Made by a program: the position numbers and the translations under genes. From the NCBI GenBank assembly GCA_004380135.1, contig QXCR01000001.1, forward strand, positions 558,001-622,000: 64,000 nucleotides of DNA. Reading direction: 5' to 3'. The stretch comes from Stemphylium vesicarium (lineage: Eukaryota; Ascomycota; Dothideomycetes; Pleosporales; Pleosporaceae). Shown in pieces: positions 44,933-57,900 of this stretch; position 1 is the first letter of the stretch, and each line of letters starts with the position of its first letter. Below the pieces are notes generated by a model that was not told the DNA's origin, made no database searches, and saw only the letters and a program-made list of their open reading frames with translations.

Positions 44933-46227
44933 ATGCGCCCCTCCCCCCTCCACCGCCTGCGCCGTCTCGTGCTGCAATCGCCCACGCGGCATTTCACCAC
45001 CAACTCTGGCTTACGTCGCAATTTCCAAGGCAAGACGTCCGTTTCTACCGCCCCGACGCCGCTCACAATCGCATAGAAGGCGACCTCGTGCTTCTGCGAG
45101 AGAAGCGAGATACCCACGATGGCCGTCTCGTGAAACTACAGGCCTCCAAGTCAACTGGCACCCACCGCGGCGTCATCCAGCATTCCGACATCATTGGGCG
45201 ACAACCGCGCCAGATAATTCAGTCCAACAAAGGCGCCTCGTACCGCGTTATCGACCCTACGCTGGCCGAATATGTCAGACTGACGCCCCGGCTCGTCACT
45301 CCAATCTACCCCTCAGATACCAACCTCATAGTCTCGCTGCTCGATATCCACGTCGACAGGCCGTCGACAGGCCTAAACACCGAACCGCCCTTTGAGATAC
45401 TCGAAGCCGGTACAGGCCACGGAGCCCTGACTCTCCACCTCTCGCGAGCCATCCACGCCGGGAACCCGCCGATTCCAAGAGCGCCCTCATACACTGGCAG
45501 TCAGGATGAGCTAGAAGACGCCGTATATCTCGGCGAGTCCGTCAGCGATCTACAAGACTCCTACCTCGAATCGTGGAAGCAAAATCGACGCGCCATCATA
45601 CATACGCTAGACATATCGAGCAAGCACTCCCAGCATGCGAAGAAGATTGTGGAAGGCTTCCGCCACGGTATCTATGCCGGCAACGTCGACTTCCACGTTG
45701 GAGACGTGTCGGACTGGATCGCTAAGCAACAGGCGTCAAGAAGAACCGAGCAGCCCTTCCTGAGCCACGTCTTCCTCGACCTACCCAACGCGACCGCCCA
45801 CCTTGCCAATGTAGCCCCAGCCCTACACGTGAACGGGCTACTCGCCGTCTTCAACCCCAGCATAACCCAGATTGCCGAATGCGTCGAAGCGATCCGCGAG
45901 CAGAAAATGCCATATATACTTGACCAAGTTATTGAGCTGGGCGCCGGGACAATTCGCGAATGGGACGTTCGTGCCGTAAAACCAAGAGCAACGCTGAAGA
46001 AAGCCGATGCAGAGCAACCCTCTGAATCCTCAAGCAGCGAGAGCCCGGATTCCGAATCCGAACAAGCCGCAAGGGACAGCGAACTGGAAGCTGATTTGGA
46101 CAAGGAGGAAGAGGACAAATGGGCAATGGTATGCCGTCCCAAGGCCGGCCAGCAAATCGTCGGAGGTGGTTTCCTAGGCCTATGGCGCCGAATGGAAAAG
46201 GTCACTGCCAAAGAGGGAGCAGAATAA
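44933..46227 (+). CDS. Mitochondrial tRNA m1A58 methyltransferase-like protein (TRM61/GCD14 family)
   Basis: SAM-dependent methyltransferase of the TRM61 fold. Exons are 44933-45029 and 45077-46227, giving about 415 aa. The first 30 residues (MRPSPLHRLRRLVLQSPTRH then FTTNSGLRR) are a typical mitochondrial presequence: basic, hydroxylated, no acid. It joins by a GC-AG intron to EGDLVLLREK, the usual opening of the TRM61 N-terminal barrel. The SAM site is ILEAGTGHGALTLHLS. Later blocks are HTLDISSKH, VDFHVGDVSDW and FLDLPNATAHL. The C-terminus has an acidic Ser/Glu insert before GGGFLGLWRRMEKV. The likely role is m1A58 (or related) methylation of mitochondrial tRNA, as for human TRMT61B; this is inference from the fold and presequence. 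The 3' end lies 81 bp from the convergent Zn2Cys6 gene. Confidence 0.85.
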
Positions 46228-46308
46228 GCGCAACCCACGGCAAGTCTGCAGAAGATGTAACTTGGATAAGAAGAAGAATCATGTGTATTACATCTAAATC
46301 TCTCTCTC

Positions 46309-48659
46309 TCAAAATGGCTCAGTCTGCCAGAAATCAAGATTCGTCGGTGCAACCTGCCCCAAAAAAGTCTCGTCAAATCCAAACCCATAGGAACCAATTA
46401 GATCATACATGTTATACTCGTTCGTGGAATCCGTAGCCGTGCTGCCGTTAACCTCCTGGTTCGCCGTGACAGCCTTGACCGGATCGAAGACATGCGATGT
46501 TGTCGCCGCTGGAGACGGCGCAGCAGTCGCATTCGCACCCACACCCGCACTCGTAGCCGTCGCAGTACCATAACCCTGCTGTTGCAGCCCCGTCGTCGCA
46601 GTCGCAGTCGCAACCGGCGTTACCCCACCTGGCCCATCGATCCTCGCGAGCAAATCATCAATGCCCCTAACAATATGCCTTATAATATGTTTCTCATTCA
46701 GATTCCCCGCAACGCGATTCAAAAACGACGACGAGCGCCTCGACAGCGAAAGCACCTGATTGATATTGAAGTTCAGCCCCAAGCCCACTGGTTCCGTCGC
46801 CCACTCCGGGCTCTGCACCTGCGCCATGCCACCCCACGTCTTAGCCATCTTGAGCAGGAACGTCGCGCTAAAAGCCACCATGGTGTGCGTGAAGATGGGG
46901 ACCGCAGTCATGGCGCGGCGCAGATCCGGTTCCTCGAAGATGAGCGTCAGCGTGCTGGTCGCGGCTGTGATGGCGATGTTAGCTGCTTCGCGGCGGTCGT
47001 AAGATAGGGATTCTGAGGTTGCGGCGCTGGGAGGGGGTAGGGCGCGCAGCGCGAGCGAGTTTAGTTGGAAGCGGGCGAAGTGGTAGTAGAGGACTACGCC
47101 TTTGGAGGGGTAGGACCCGATGGCTGGGCTGTCTGCGGATTTTGCTTGCCAGGCTAGTCGCCACTGCTCGATGGCGAAGTTGAACAGCCGCAGTTGCTGG
47201 AAATCGGGCTCTGTGAGGGGTTGCTCCGGGTCGCTGCCGTAGGCTAGATAGGCTTCTGTCAAGATCTTGAAGAGCGTTACTTGGGCCCCGAGTCGAATGT
47301 CGCCTGGCGTCGTTTTCGGACTGTCGAGGAAGCGCTCAATATTCTTGATTGCAATGTCTTCGTTTACGATCGACGGACGGCCGTATGCGATGCTGAATTG
47401 GTGGTCGCAGACGTACAATGCGAGCCAGAGGCGTACGTTGTCCCGCTGGTCCTCATGCCCGCGCATCAGCTTCTGGTACGACATGTGCAGGTTCATTTCG
47501 ACCGCGTTGCGCACAGCGAGTCCAGCTAGCTTCCAGCTCAAGTTGGAGAGATAGAATGCGGCGAGTGCGAGAGCGCGAATGTCGTCCAGGTTCTGCGGCC
47601 GTGCAAGAGTCGCGCTGTAGACAAGCGAGACGAAGATGTTGTAGCATTTCTGCAGTGCTTCGTCTCGACCTGGTGTGTGGAGCGCCGAGATGGTAAGCAC
47701 AGCTGCGGTGAGTAGTGTAGAGTGGCGGCGCACTGCGCTCAGAGAGTCGTATGGGAAGAGCACGCCAGCCCAGAGATACAAACGTATATCCTGCATGTAC
47801 CGCTTGAACAACTCTTCAGCTTCGGGTAACGAAACAATGCCTTGCGCAATAAAGTCTTCTTCCACAGAGTTGGATTTGGGCATCCATCTCGCACTGCTCC
47901 GTAGATTTCTGATCCGAGTAAGGTCGTACAGACTTCTCATCGGCGCCGTCACTAGTCCAGACTCTTCTCCAGATTCGCGCTCAATAGAATTTTCTCGCGT
48001 CATGTCCATCGGGGGCGGAACAACCAAGGTAGTATGACCATTCTCCGACATGACATTTGTCGGACTGATAGTCATAGTCTGTCCCGAAGGAGGCTGGGGT
48101 GACTCTTCGGGCGGGGTATCCAGACCCGGGAGTTTATTATGCTGGAGTAGACGCTGCACAGCTGAGCGCAATTGCGCTATCTCAGCGGCAGCATTTGATT
48201 TCCACCTGTATAGCCATTAGCACGTGTTTGAAAAGGGTACCTAGAATCAAAGTATTTACGCTGCATCTTCATCCAGTATACGCTGATTTATGTTGTAAGG
48301 CACGCATTCTGTGCCACTTCTCAGGCATTTCGCGCACTTGTTCTCGTTGTCGACGGGCTCGCATTTGATCTTGTGCCTCTTGCACTGTAGAGGTGCGAAA
48401 GATGTAGTGTTAGTGTACTCGTCTCACAGGGTACTGTCGTACGCTTCAAATAGAGCAACTTACTTCCGCACCTAAAGCAATTAGAACGCGTTCACGTAGG
48501 GTCAGGGGAAGGAAGGGAGAATACACGCGCGTGTGCGTGTATGGGTGGTGGGTCGCAAGGTAACTCACAAGCTCTAATTCTCGGCGTGCGTGGCGCAGGC
48601 CGGCGTCCATCATCATGGTCCGCATCATCGCTTGGACGCTTCAGTGGAGACATTTCCAT
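46309..48659 (-). CDS. Zn2Cys6 transcription factor, possibly PrtT-like
   Basis: Proposed exons are 48659-48569, 48471-48464 (8 nt), 48384-48260 and 48205-46309, giving about 706 aa. Splicing assembles the zinc cluster ACAECKRHKIKCEP with Cys31, 34, 41, 50, 53 and 60 (C-x2-C-x6-C-x8-C-x2-C-x6-C), followed by a coiled segment (NAAAEIAQLRSAVQRLL). The body carries the fungal-specific transcription factor domain (LFKRYMQDIRLYLWAGVLFP, ALYVCDHQFSIAYGRPSIV), and the C-terminus ends with an aromatic/acidic tail (SYGFGFDETFLG) that could activate. The cluster, with CKRHKIKCE and the following linker, resembles the regulators of secreted proteases known as PrtT, but I cannot confirm this by alignment. 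Introns are 97, 79 and 54 nt. The gene is nuclear by family; its targets are unknown. Confidence 0.85.
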
Positions 48660-49617
48660 GCCATTGGGCCTTTGATCGTCTCTTTCCTTTTCTTCTCAAG
48701 AGGGGTCGTAAGAAAACTGTTGGTCGTTTAGTTTCTTCGGAATGCGACATAGACAGGACTTGGGCGTCATGTGCCGTCGCTCATAGCCCTTGCTAAGATT
48801 TGCTTAGTGCCAGCTTTCCCAACCTTACGCGCCCGCCCCCCGGAGTCTAGCCCGTCCACAGCAAACATCGCGGGAACGTCGCGCTTTACCGCATCAGGCG
48901 ATGATGTGGGGAAGTCGTTTGTGGCGATGCATTACCACCGCAACTTGATTGAGGCATTCGCCTTTGAAACCCTTACAGCGTTTTTCTCGACTTCGGAGGA
49001 ATGGTGTATATCTGAAGCGTCGTGGTAGTATTGTCGCATTGAACCACTGATACAAGACTATGTAGCCTTTGTCTCCAAGGGAGAAGCATCGATCGGGATA
49101 ATTTTGGTATACTTTACGGAAACTCCCAGAACCGAGGACCATCGACCTGAACTGCTATGGGCTGATATGGCTTGGAGACATTTTTTCCGGAAGATCGGCC
49201 TTTGGATGTCAAGCACTATGACGAAATCTTGCAGGGCATACTTAGACAGGCACGCTATTAGCTAGTCCTACTGAATCCTTGAAAGGGTCATTCTTGGTCA
49301 TTATACTTGGATCAACGGACATGAAGTAGTACCGAGATGAAGGTTTCTGCTGCGCAGTCGGTAGATGGGAAGATGAGACGATGCGCACCAGGTAAGGTCA
49401 GACGTTGTTTAACCGTAGCCACAAAATCATCGGGATTCATGAGCTATTGTCGTACAAACATCTAAGATAAGGTCGTATGGCGTTGATAGTAAAAATCATT
49501 AGATTAAACCTCGATACTTGAATATTTCCGCAACACCCTACACACAACCACCGCATCACATCAATCAAGCCCCCTTCAAGACAAAACATCCCCTCCCCTC
49601 CCATATACATCTCTACT
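48660..49617 (-). other. Intergenic, about 960 bp
   Basis: Promoter of the PrtT-like gene and 3' flank of the FAD oxidoreductase gene. No coding sequence or element is supported. Confidence 0.5.
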
Positions 49618-51474
49618 CTACCTATTCCCAGCATCAGCAGGAAACTTGTACCGTTCCGGCTCCCCCTTAACCCCATTCTCCTCCCTCCACTGCAGCCGAT
49701 CCACATCACTAACCCCAGGACCCCTATACACACTGCCATAAAGGCCACTCGCCCAGTCCTCACCCGCGCCCTCTTTACTCTGCTTCGTCGCCTTCCTTCC
49801 ATACCACTTGCCATACGCAAGCAAATAATACAACCTAAAGCTCAAAAACGCGAACCGATCGCGTTCCAAATCGGCCGGATACTGCGCCCCAAGATCAACC
49901 GCCGCAGCAATGCCGCTCATAACAGCTACCTCGTGCGCATTGATGAGCGTCCAGGCTGCCGCAAAACGCGTGTGTTTCCGACCTTGCAGCGCCCACATCC
50001 ACGGCACGACGAAGAGGTAGTGCGTCCAGGAATGGCAGAGCTGGTGCCACCAGTCCTTGCGGATGATTTTGTCCTTGTTGATTTCGTCGATGCTCCAGAG
50101 ATGGCCGTCACGCGCTTTGTTCAGGTAGATGGTTTGGAAGACGTGCTTGTCGAAGGGGACTTCGGGCGGGAATTGTGATTGGTAGTTTGTGCAGTCGAAG
50201 CACATTTCGAGCTTGGACCGATCCTGCGGGTACATTTTGATGTAGTACATTGGCTTGAAGGACTTTTCGGCCATTTGGTTGCGCGCACTTTGGTCGATGC
50301 TGGAGAGTTGTGATACCGCTTGGTCGGGGTTGTAGAAGTTTTCGTAGTGTTTGCGCATGTAGTCTGCATCCCAGTGCGTGACGGTGATGTCGTCAGAGAA
50401 TTTGGCGGAGCCTAGCACACGCTTTTCGCGGCGGGAGGCTGTGGGGGTTAGGATACGCTTCGCGGTATCGGCACTGCGGTTTGTTAGTATCTGGCAACGT
50501 TCGTCGAGACGTTCAACTTACAGTACGCAAAGAACAAGTTCATCGTAGTGCTCTTCTTTCTCAGGAGCGTCGGCGTCAGCATTATGCTCGTCGTCGTATG
50601 GTACGTGAACACTGTTGGGGTTATGCGAATCAGGCATTGGCGTACGCTTGATCAATTTGACGGTAACGCCGGTGCTGTCTCGCTTCAGCACCTGAGTGAT
50701 TTCCGTCGACAGTCTAACATTAACACCTCTCTTGAGCAAATCCTGTCTCCAGCGCTCGTAAAACTCGCTGAACTTGGGAAACACGACCATAGGTGGCAGA
50801 TTGCTAGCAATACTGTGCTTGTCTGGTGGATACCACATGCCGTATGTCGGGCTAGTGCAGAGTCGCTCGAGGATGATACTGGGGACATTCGGAGTTTCGT
50901 TTCCAGTACCCAGGAACAGCGCAATCATCGGCATGGCAACGGTATTGGTGAACTCCTCGGAGAAGAAAAACATCTTGAAGAGGATTTTAATGGGGATAAG
51001 CGCGAAGAAGAGCTCAAACCAGCGGACGATTTTGAGCATTGTATTGAATCTCTTGATCTCTTTCTGGTGTCGTGCGAGGAGCTCCGTGGGAAAAACATTA
51101 GTCCAGAAGATGTCGTCTTTGCCGAACGAGACGTGAAGATTCACAGGGTCGGCATGATGGCCCTGTCGCGCGAACATGGTCATGGTATGGTGGAAGATGT
51201 AGCTTCCACCTTGAACACCCTGGTTTAGCCATTCTGCTCCGTGACGCTCCTTGTCGATTCCAATGGAAAAAGCCTGGCCTCCGCAGTAATCGACGGCGTC
51301 GATAAGGGTAACGTCGAATTTGTCGGGGTGCTCAGATAGATGATGAGCACAGGACATTCCTACACTTAATCAGCAACAGCGGCCCCCAAAAAAAGTCGTA
51401 TATATCATACCAGCAGCGCCAGCTCCTACAACGAGCACTCTCTTCTTTCCATTTTTATTGTTGCCGCCCGCCAT
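49618..51474 (-). CDS. FAD/NAD(P)-binding amine-oxidase-type oxidoreductase
   Basis: Proposed exons are 51474-51411, 51359-50522 and 50473-49618, giving about 585 aa. The Rossmann dinucleotide site RVLVVGAGAAGM crosses the first intron and is followed by a beta strand ending in an acidic residue (DVTLIDA), then GGQAFS, the pattern of flavin-containing amine oxidases and phytoene-desaturase-like enzymes. A hydrophobic stretch near the middle (FELFFALIPIKILFKMFFF) suggests membrane association. Conserved late blocks include TCNYQSQFPPEV-like and ALQGRKHTRFAAAWTLINAHEVAVMSG segments. Start choice: ATG 51474 has A at -3 and G at +4, while in-frame ATGs at 51519 and 51627 have weak contexts. The substrate is unknown, and adjacent regulators do not define a pathway. 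Confidence 0.82.
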
Positions 51475-51697
51475 GTTCGTGGTAGGTAGAATCGGCTCTG
51501 TGTCGCGTGAGTTTGGCATCGGAAAAAAGTCTCCAGCACTTATGCGACGTACTGTAATGCTTTGAGCTACTGCGAGCTTGTATTTGTTTGGAGCTGTCAC
51601 GACATGAGCGCCGAACAAATGCGTCATGAAATTCCCAAAGCGGTTTGGGCAGATCTGGTCGATCGTGCATGCGGCACGCGGATCGCTCCTGGCGCCT

Positions 51698-51733
51698 CGC
51701 TAAACTTCAACACCACGCTAAACTTCAACACCA
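51698..51733 (+). repeat. Tandem duplication of an 18-bp unit
   Basis: Two identical copies of the 18-bp unit beginning CGCTAAACTTCAACAC sit in the 315-bp gap between the FAD oxidoreductase start and the 3' end of the next gene. They would lie in the promoter or leader of the oxidoreductase gene. Confidence 0.85.
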
Positions 51734-51834
51734 CGCTAGGAGATGATGTCATCAATGGTGCCCACGAGATTTATGACGGCAAGATAAATTTGAAAGGTGG
51801 TATTCATTCAGATTCCGGTATTTTTAACTTGTAA

Positions 51835-54360
51835 TCATAGGGTATGCAACCCCTTTAGTGTCTTGGTAGTCCAATCTTCCATCCCTTCACTGGTCGACTC
51901 GACCGCTTGTTCAGAGCCTGATGCAGGATCTGCTATGGGAAATGGCACAGGGTTTGTCGCCTGGCCTAGGTCGAAGAAATCTAACCCCAGATCCGCGGTC
52001 GCATTCGTGAACCAATCTTCTCCCAGGTCTGCTAACTGCATCACGTGCTCCACACCTGCATCACTCGCTTCGGGCGCCACAGGCTCAAGGGACGGATCGT
52101 GTGGCGTGTCCGTCGGTGTGGGTGACCTCCTCTCCTCGATTACATCCGTTATGTTGGCGAACTGAAACGCAATCCGGCTGAGCGTTCTGTACGTAGGCGC
52201 AAGCCTTTGCATTTCCCGTACCTGTGCTAGCACAACACGCACTGTCGTCTTGCGCTCAGTATCTCTAGCTGAGTCCGATTGTTCCTTGGGCCGTGCAAGG
52301 AAGTCTGCGCACACAATCAAGATCGAATGGAAAACATAGAAGAAATCCAGCCAAGAATATCCGATGATTCCGAGCTCGATTCCAGCTGTAATGCACTGAA
52401 GGCTTTTGTGTACTGACTCCACACAGTCTTCGCTCAACGCAAGAGTGGCTCGCATATCGTCGGAGCTTGGGAGTGGGTCGTTTTCCAGAAAGCAGATGTT
52501 ACTTTCGATCTTTTGTATGAGAAAGTCCCGGGTGATGATGCAGCGCGTGTAGTAGTAATATATGTGCAACAATAGCACCATGGCCTTCTGCTCCGGAGCT
52601 ATCGGCGAATAGCTCAACGACAGGTTCGGTGGAACACTTGCCAAGAAGCTATCCAATTCGCGGAGTAAAGCCTTTGCGACAGCGAGGGTTGGTGAGCGTT
52701 CTTCAGCCGAAGTTTGATCGAAATAGGCGCGTTGCCGGATGCTGTAGGAAAGTCGAACGAGATCGAAACAGATGCTCATGAAATCCGCAGATATGCTAGG
52801 TTGCTCGAGTGCGGGTGCGTCTGGGATTTGCATCGACATTTCTTTGTCATCGATTGCCGTTGGACGTCCTAGAATGCTGCATAGCGTTTTCTCAAAAATG
52901 TAGATGGTCCACCACACTTGACGACGCGTATTCCGCTCGATGATGTCGAACCCCAGATTCGAGCTGTCCCGGTGCATTCCCATGGTAGTTGCCTAGGAAG
53001 AGGCATTAGCGACGGACAGTGTATATATCAGGCTACTTACCATGCGCGCAGCGAGGCCAATGAGCAGCCATGAACTGCTCTTTTGTCCGACACTGTGATG
53101 ATGTATGTTGAGGAGAACAAGTGCCTGCACGTTGTCCAAAGAAGCCGTTGTCAATAGTTGTCGGAAATAGGCTCTGGCGAATCCGAGGTATTTCAGCTTT
53201 AGCTCGCGGGCTTGTTTAGGGTCCGGCTCCTCCAGTCGTTGGCACCCGAAGGAAAAGACCAGAGCCAGTACTACCAGCCACCCTGAGTCTTTGCACTCCT
53301 CAAGTGGCTCTGCCCGCCGCAAGTACGTAGCCTCCAGACGCATCTGGAAAACACGTCTGCTGAACAAAGGCATGTACATGTGCACGCGGTCGAAATAGGC
53401 CGAAACTAGCGCATCGGCAGTAGATTTCGAAGGTAGGAAATCAGCGATGGTGTCGCGATCAGAGCTTCGCTCGCGAGCCTGCGATTCGTCACTGGACTCT
53501 TCTAGTTGTGATCTGGATCTTTTGCGGCTTCTGTGAGCGGACAATCGAAGATGAGTAGTTTCGGGTAGGGCGGTGACATCTTCGTTTGAAGGGTCGGTGC
53601 TGCTGCGCTTCAGAATTGAGCCAGAATTGCTCGAGGGGTCTGAAATAAATGAATGGGAGCTTGCGCCAGTTGCCGCTATCCATCTAGCTGCGAGGGCCCT
53701 TATCGTCGTTGCAAGGCGAAAACTGCTAGAAGGCCCAAAGTAATGCGTGGCGCCTTGGTTTGTACGAACGAGCTCTTCTGCCTGTGATTGTGGTCGCTGG
53801 GGTTCGGAAAAGGTGTCGCGGCGTTGTAGTTTGATCTTGGTAGAGGGGGAATTACTCCTAGTGGAATGCGCCCCCCGGTATACGGTCGTGGTAGGCGGAC
53901 CGGATGGTGTTTTCTGGGAAAATGAAGACGGCTGAAAAGGCTCTTGGCGTGGTTGTCGCCGTGACTGTTGAGACTGGTGTTGCGACGAAGATGCTTGCCG
54001 GTCGCTACCGCTGCTGCTGAAGATATCCGCTGGAGTGAAATCATCGTTTGCTGGCATGCTGATATTCCTCGCAGCAGCGATTTTGAACAGCGTCTCGGTG
54101 TCTTGAATGTTTTCATTGGGAAAAAGCCCCTTGACGAGTGACTCGAGGGCTCTGTAGCGGAGACTCAGCGTCTCCACGCTCCCGTACACCCTTTGCTTGC
54201 GAGGAAGTTTCGACTCGCACTGCACGCCACTCGCCTTACAATCCGCGCACGGCACGTCTGCATTTTCGCGAATGCATCGCGCCCGACGGATCTTGCAGCG
54301 GTCGCAGCTAACAAGTGCTCGTTTGCGAGACGAACCCGACTTGGCCGAGCGTTCCGTCAT
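51835..54360 (-). CDS. Zn2Cys6 transcription factor with Fungal_trans domain
   Basis: Two exons, 54360-53041 and 52992-51835, joined by a 48-nt GT-AG intron, give about 825 aa. The N-terminal zinc cluster has Cys19, 22, 29, 38, 41 and 48 (C-x2-C-x6-C-x8-C-x2-C-x6-C) followed by a basic linker (KLPRKQRVYGS) and a heptad-like segment (ETLSLRYRALESLV). A long Ser/Gln-rich disordered region leads to the fungal-specific domain (AYFDRVHMYMPLFSRRVF; then MGMHRDSSNLGFDIIERNTR and RRQVWWTIYIFEKTL, the signature core). The acidic C-terminus (DLGEDWFTNATADLGLDFFDLG) is a plausible activation domain. ATG 54360 is preferred because the upstream in-frame extension to 54531 has no conserved character. The targets are unknown. 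Confidence 0.88.
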
Positions 54361-54975
54361 CGAGGTGTCGCGTGGGAAAGCGACCAAGAGGGTGCTGAGG
54401 AAGATGGCATCAGTGGAGTGGTGAAGCTCCGAGGAGCACCAGTATTGCTTTACACCATGGGGACGGCTCAGGGTCCAATGTGCTGTGCGCTGATGGCAGG
54501 AGAGTTTGTTGTCACCTCGGCATCTACCCACCGGAGCTTCTTCCGCGAAAAAGCAGACGCGCGTACCAATAAAATCACAAGTGGCTTAGCAGAGGCCAGA
54601 TGGAATGAAGTCCTAAATGATTCCGCTCATCAACTCTGACAAATCTTACCTTGTTCTATAGTCCTGCTTTCGGCCCGTTGATGTATACCTTTCAGCGCTG
54701 GACTTGGACCATCGCCTCCGCTAGAGAGGCGGAATATCCGAAGAGCGAACCTACACCAGTTGCATAGATGCACCATGTTTTTTGGATACTTCCACGTAGT
54801 GCCCCAATGAAGTGTGAAACTCACCGCCTTCGGAATAGATCCATGGCCTCAACAGTCGCTAGCCGAACCAACTGCATCTCAACATCATGGTTTCCTCATC
54901 ACGATACCATTTACTTGGAGCGCTGGAAAACTCAAAAAACTCAGATCGGCTGCCATTGAACCATGCCCAAATTAT
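54361..54975 (-). other. Intergenic, promoter of the Zn2Cys6 gene
   Basis: 615 bp between the regulator start and the separase stop codon. No coding sequence or repeat recognised. Confidence 0.5.
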
Positions 54976-57900
54976 TTACTCCAAATACACCGGGATACCA
55001 TACACAACAGCGGCAGCTCCGTTCAGATACCTCAAGACACAAGCCGTCCTGGCGCCCCGAACAGCCTCATCTAGCCCAACCCCTCTTTGCCTTGCCGCGT
55101 CTACGCTAATATCATCATCATCATCGGCACCCTTTGCAACCTTCTTTCCCTTCTTCGCACTTCCTACGCCTCGTACAACTTCCACCTCATCCGCCAATCG
55201 CGCTACTCTACCCTTGCCCTTTGCCTTTTTCGCCGGTGTTTTTGCAGCTGTCTTCGGAGGAAGAGCGTCTTCCTGCGATTCAGGCCACAGACCCCATAGC
55301 TCGCCTGCTTTCGTAGCAAATCGATCGCAATCTTTGTCTGTGACATCCCAGAGCATACCAAGCACTGCGGGTGCGCCGGCTGTGAGATAGGAAGCGAGCA
55401 TACCCGAGGGTTCGAATACGCCGTTTTCAGTAAGGTGCACAGAGGAGCAGCCAAATAGAAGCGTTGTCGCGCAACCGGGTTTGCTGCTATTCCCGTCTTG
55501 TTGTCCGGGATAAAGGCGTCGCACCGACTTAGATTTGACATATTGTGCACCACTACCATGGCCAAAGTACAGGACTAGGTGCTGCTCTCGTAGTGATGTT
55601 TCGAACTCTTTTTCGGATGGCGCGCGGTTGGCGATATGGTTCCAAGGCCCCTGGACTCCATCTAGGCGAGGTCGAATCGTTTTGGAGGTGTGGGCCAAGT
55701 CACCCGACGGGTTGAGAATGCTAGTCCCCCCTGTGCTCGAACAAATATAATGTCCGGGCACAGCGTCTTGATTACTTGCACACGGTCGTGCGGACAGTAA
55801 TCGTTCGCGAAGAGCAGCAAGCGAAGGCAGCCGAGAAATAGACAATTGCTGTAGACATGGCAATGACTCCCACGGAAAGGCATGCAAGTTGTTATCCAAG
55901 ATGAGTATGGTGTGACGAGGGGTAGCTTCCAGGTTTTGGGACGCGTCATGATAAGCGCGGAGTGCTTCATAAGTCTCCACGACCATGGCATCGAAATCGA
56001 GTTCATCGTAAGCATTACGCTCACCGTTGAACTGGAGGATGTCCACAACAAAGTAGATGAGATCCATGAGCGCTTCATCCAGATCGAGGTCCTCGTCGGT
56101 AGCATCACCAAGTCCGATGAAAAGCTCTAAGACTCGTGTATCCAATACTGGCTTCTTTTGTTGACTCTTCTTCTTGCGAGACGGCAGGTGTTCGTTCAGT
56201 ATGCTCTCCAATGACTTTCGGAAGCGAGCGAGAAGAGCTGGCTGTCTATGATGTGACGAGAACACGCCCTTGAAGCCGCCAAGCCAGATGTTCTCCATGT
56301 TGATAAGGAGTTCATGAAGACGTGTGTCAAGAGCCTCGCGTTCGGCCCACCACTGCTGTCGAGCTTCTCTCGAAGTCATGTCCTTTGCGCTCCGCGTACT
56401 GAAATCGCTGAGTTCAATGATCTCATCAAAATCTCTCTTTCCGTCATCAAAGGAGAACTCTTCTTCATCCATCTCGCGGGAGGCGTGGCGAGCTAACGGT
56501 AGGCGCAATACAAACGGAGACAGTCCGCTTTCGAAACGAGTAATAAAAAGCTCATCGCGGGCCTCACTAAGAGCCAGCGATACGGCAGTCCAATTCTCCG
56601 GAATGATGTCAACATAATTCTTCTGGAACTCCGACACAGAGGCAAAAGAGAAGTGCGAATCATCTAGGACGGGCCATCGCAGACACTCGTCGCGAGATAA
56701 TTGTTCCTTTTCCGCTTCGGTTGACTCTTGGACAAGTCTTAGTGCATTGACTTTAGGCAGTTCACTCATGTAAGCTGCGTACAACGGATGGAGCGAGCCG
56801 GGCAAGTCGCTCCCAGAGACAGCCGACATCAGCACTGTGACATGACCCAGCGCCATCGAGGTTTGGCGAAACAAGTGATTCGAACCATTAGTTGCACATA
56901 AGTTATGTGCTTCTACAAGTTTTTCTCGTGCTTCGCGAAGTGTGTCCATGAAATCATCCTTAGGCCGCTTTTTTGCCCGGGCAGATTTGGTAGCGGCAGA
57001 AGACGCAGCATTGCCTTTCTTTGGAGGTGCCACTTCGGAAGGTTTGCTGTCGTTGAGCCCAAAAGCCGGAAATGCAATAGTTGATTCCGGCAGTGTGTTC
57101 ACTGTGAAATCTTCAGCGATTTGTTTTGCGCTCTGGGCGAGCCTGGCTTTGAATGTTGCCCACATGTGCGACACTTCCTGGTTCAGGCTGCTCTGCAAAC
57201 TTTCCGCTTGTCCAAGAAGATCTAGAGCTTGCGTGAGATCGTCGTGCAGAATGTTTGCGAGCACAGCTCGATCCCTCATACTGGCTTGGAAGACACATAG
57301 CGCAGCACACTGATTGGTGATACTGGGCTCCTCCAAGACCACGGCCGCTTCGATCGGGCGTTTAGATTTCGGCGCAGCCCTTGCAGTCATTAGCGTGGCG
57401 GCCCTAGACCCAGCATTTCTGGCCGGCTTTGCGGCCACCTGCAGCCCTGACTTGGCCGCGGGTTTACGACCTCTCGTTGCCGGTTTTGGCTTGAGTACTT
57501 CGGTGGTCTGTACGGTCAAGGATGAGAGCTGATCTGCAAGCGACTCAATCGAAGGCGAAAACGATTCCAGAGACCTGATGTACACCGGCGAACTCAGATC
57601 GTTGAGAAGTTGCTCCATAAGGTTATACGACGCAATCTCTTGTTCGTACTCGCCGTTCCAGTGGTGTGTCCTGGCAACAGCGGAGTGGTAGCCTGCAGTA
57701 GACAAGCATCTACGTGAAGAAGGTGCATTCAGTGATTTGAGGATCAAGTCGGCTTTGTCGGGCCTGCCACTCTGAGCCCAACAATCAGCTCGCCAACTGG
57801 CATTATCCGTCTTGAGGGTCGGGGACTCTGTGGCAGAAGCAACCTTCTCGGCTTGCTCGGCAACATATATTGCCTCATGTAGTAGTCCCTGATGGGCAAA

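Noticed and set aside
44785..45076. Alternative in-frame 5' extension of the TRM61-like gene without splicing
   Set aside because: The upstream translation is Pro/Arg/Ser-rich without a plausible start. The overlapping frame from ATG 44933 gives a textbook presequence and joins the enzyme through a consensus GC-AG intron.
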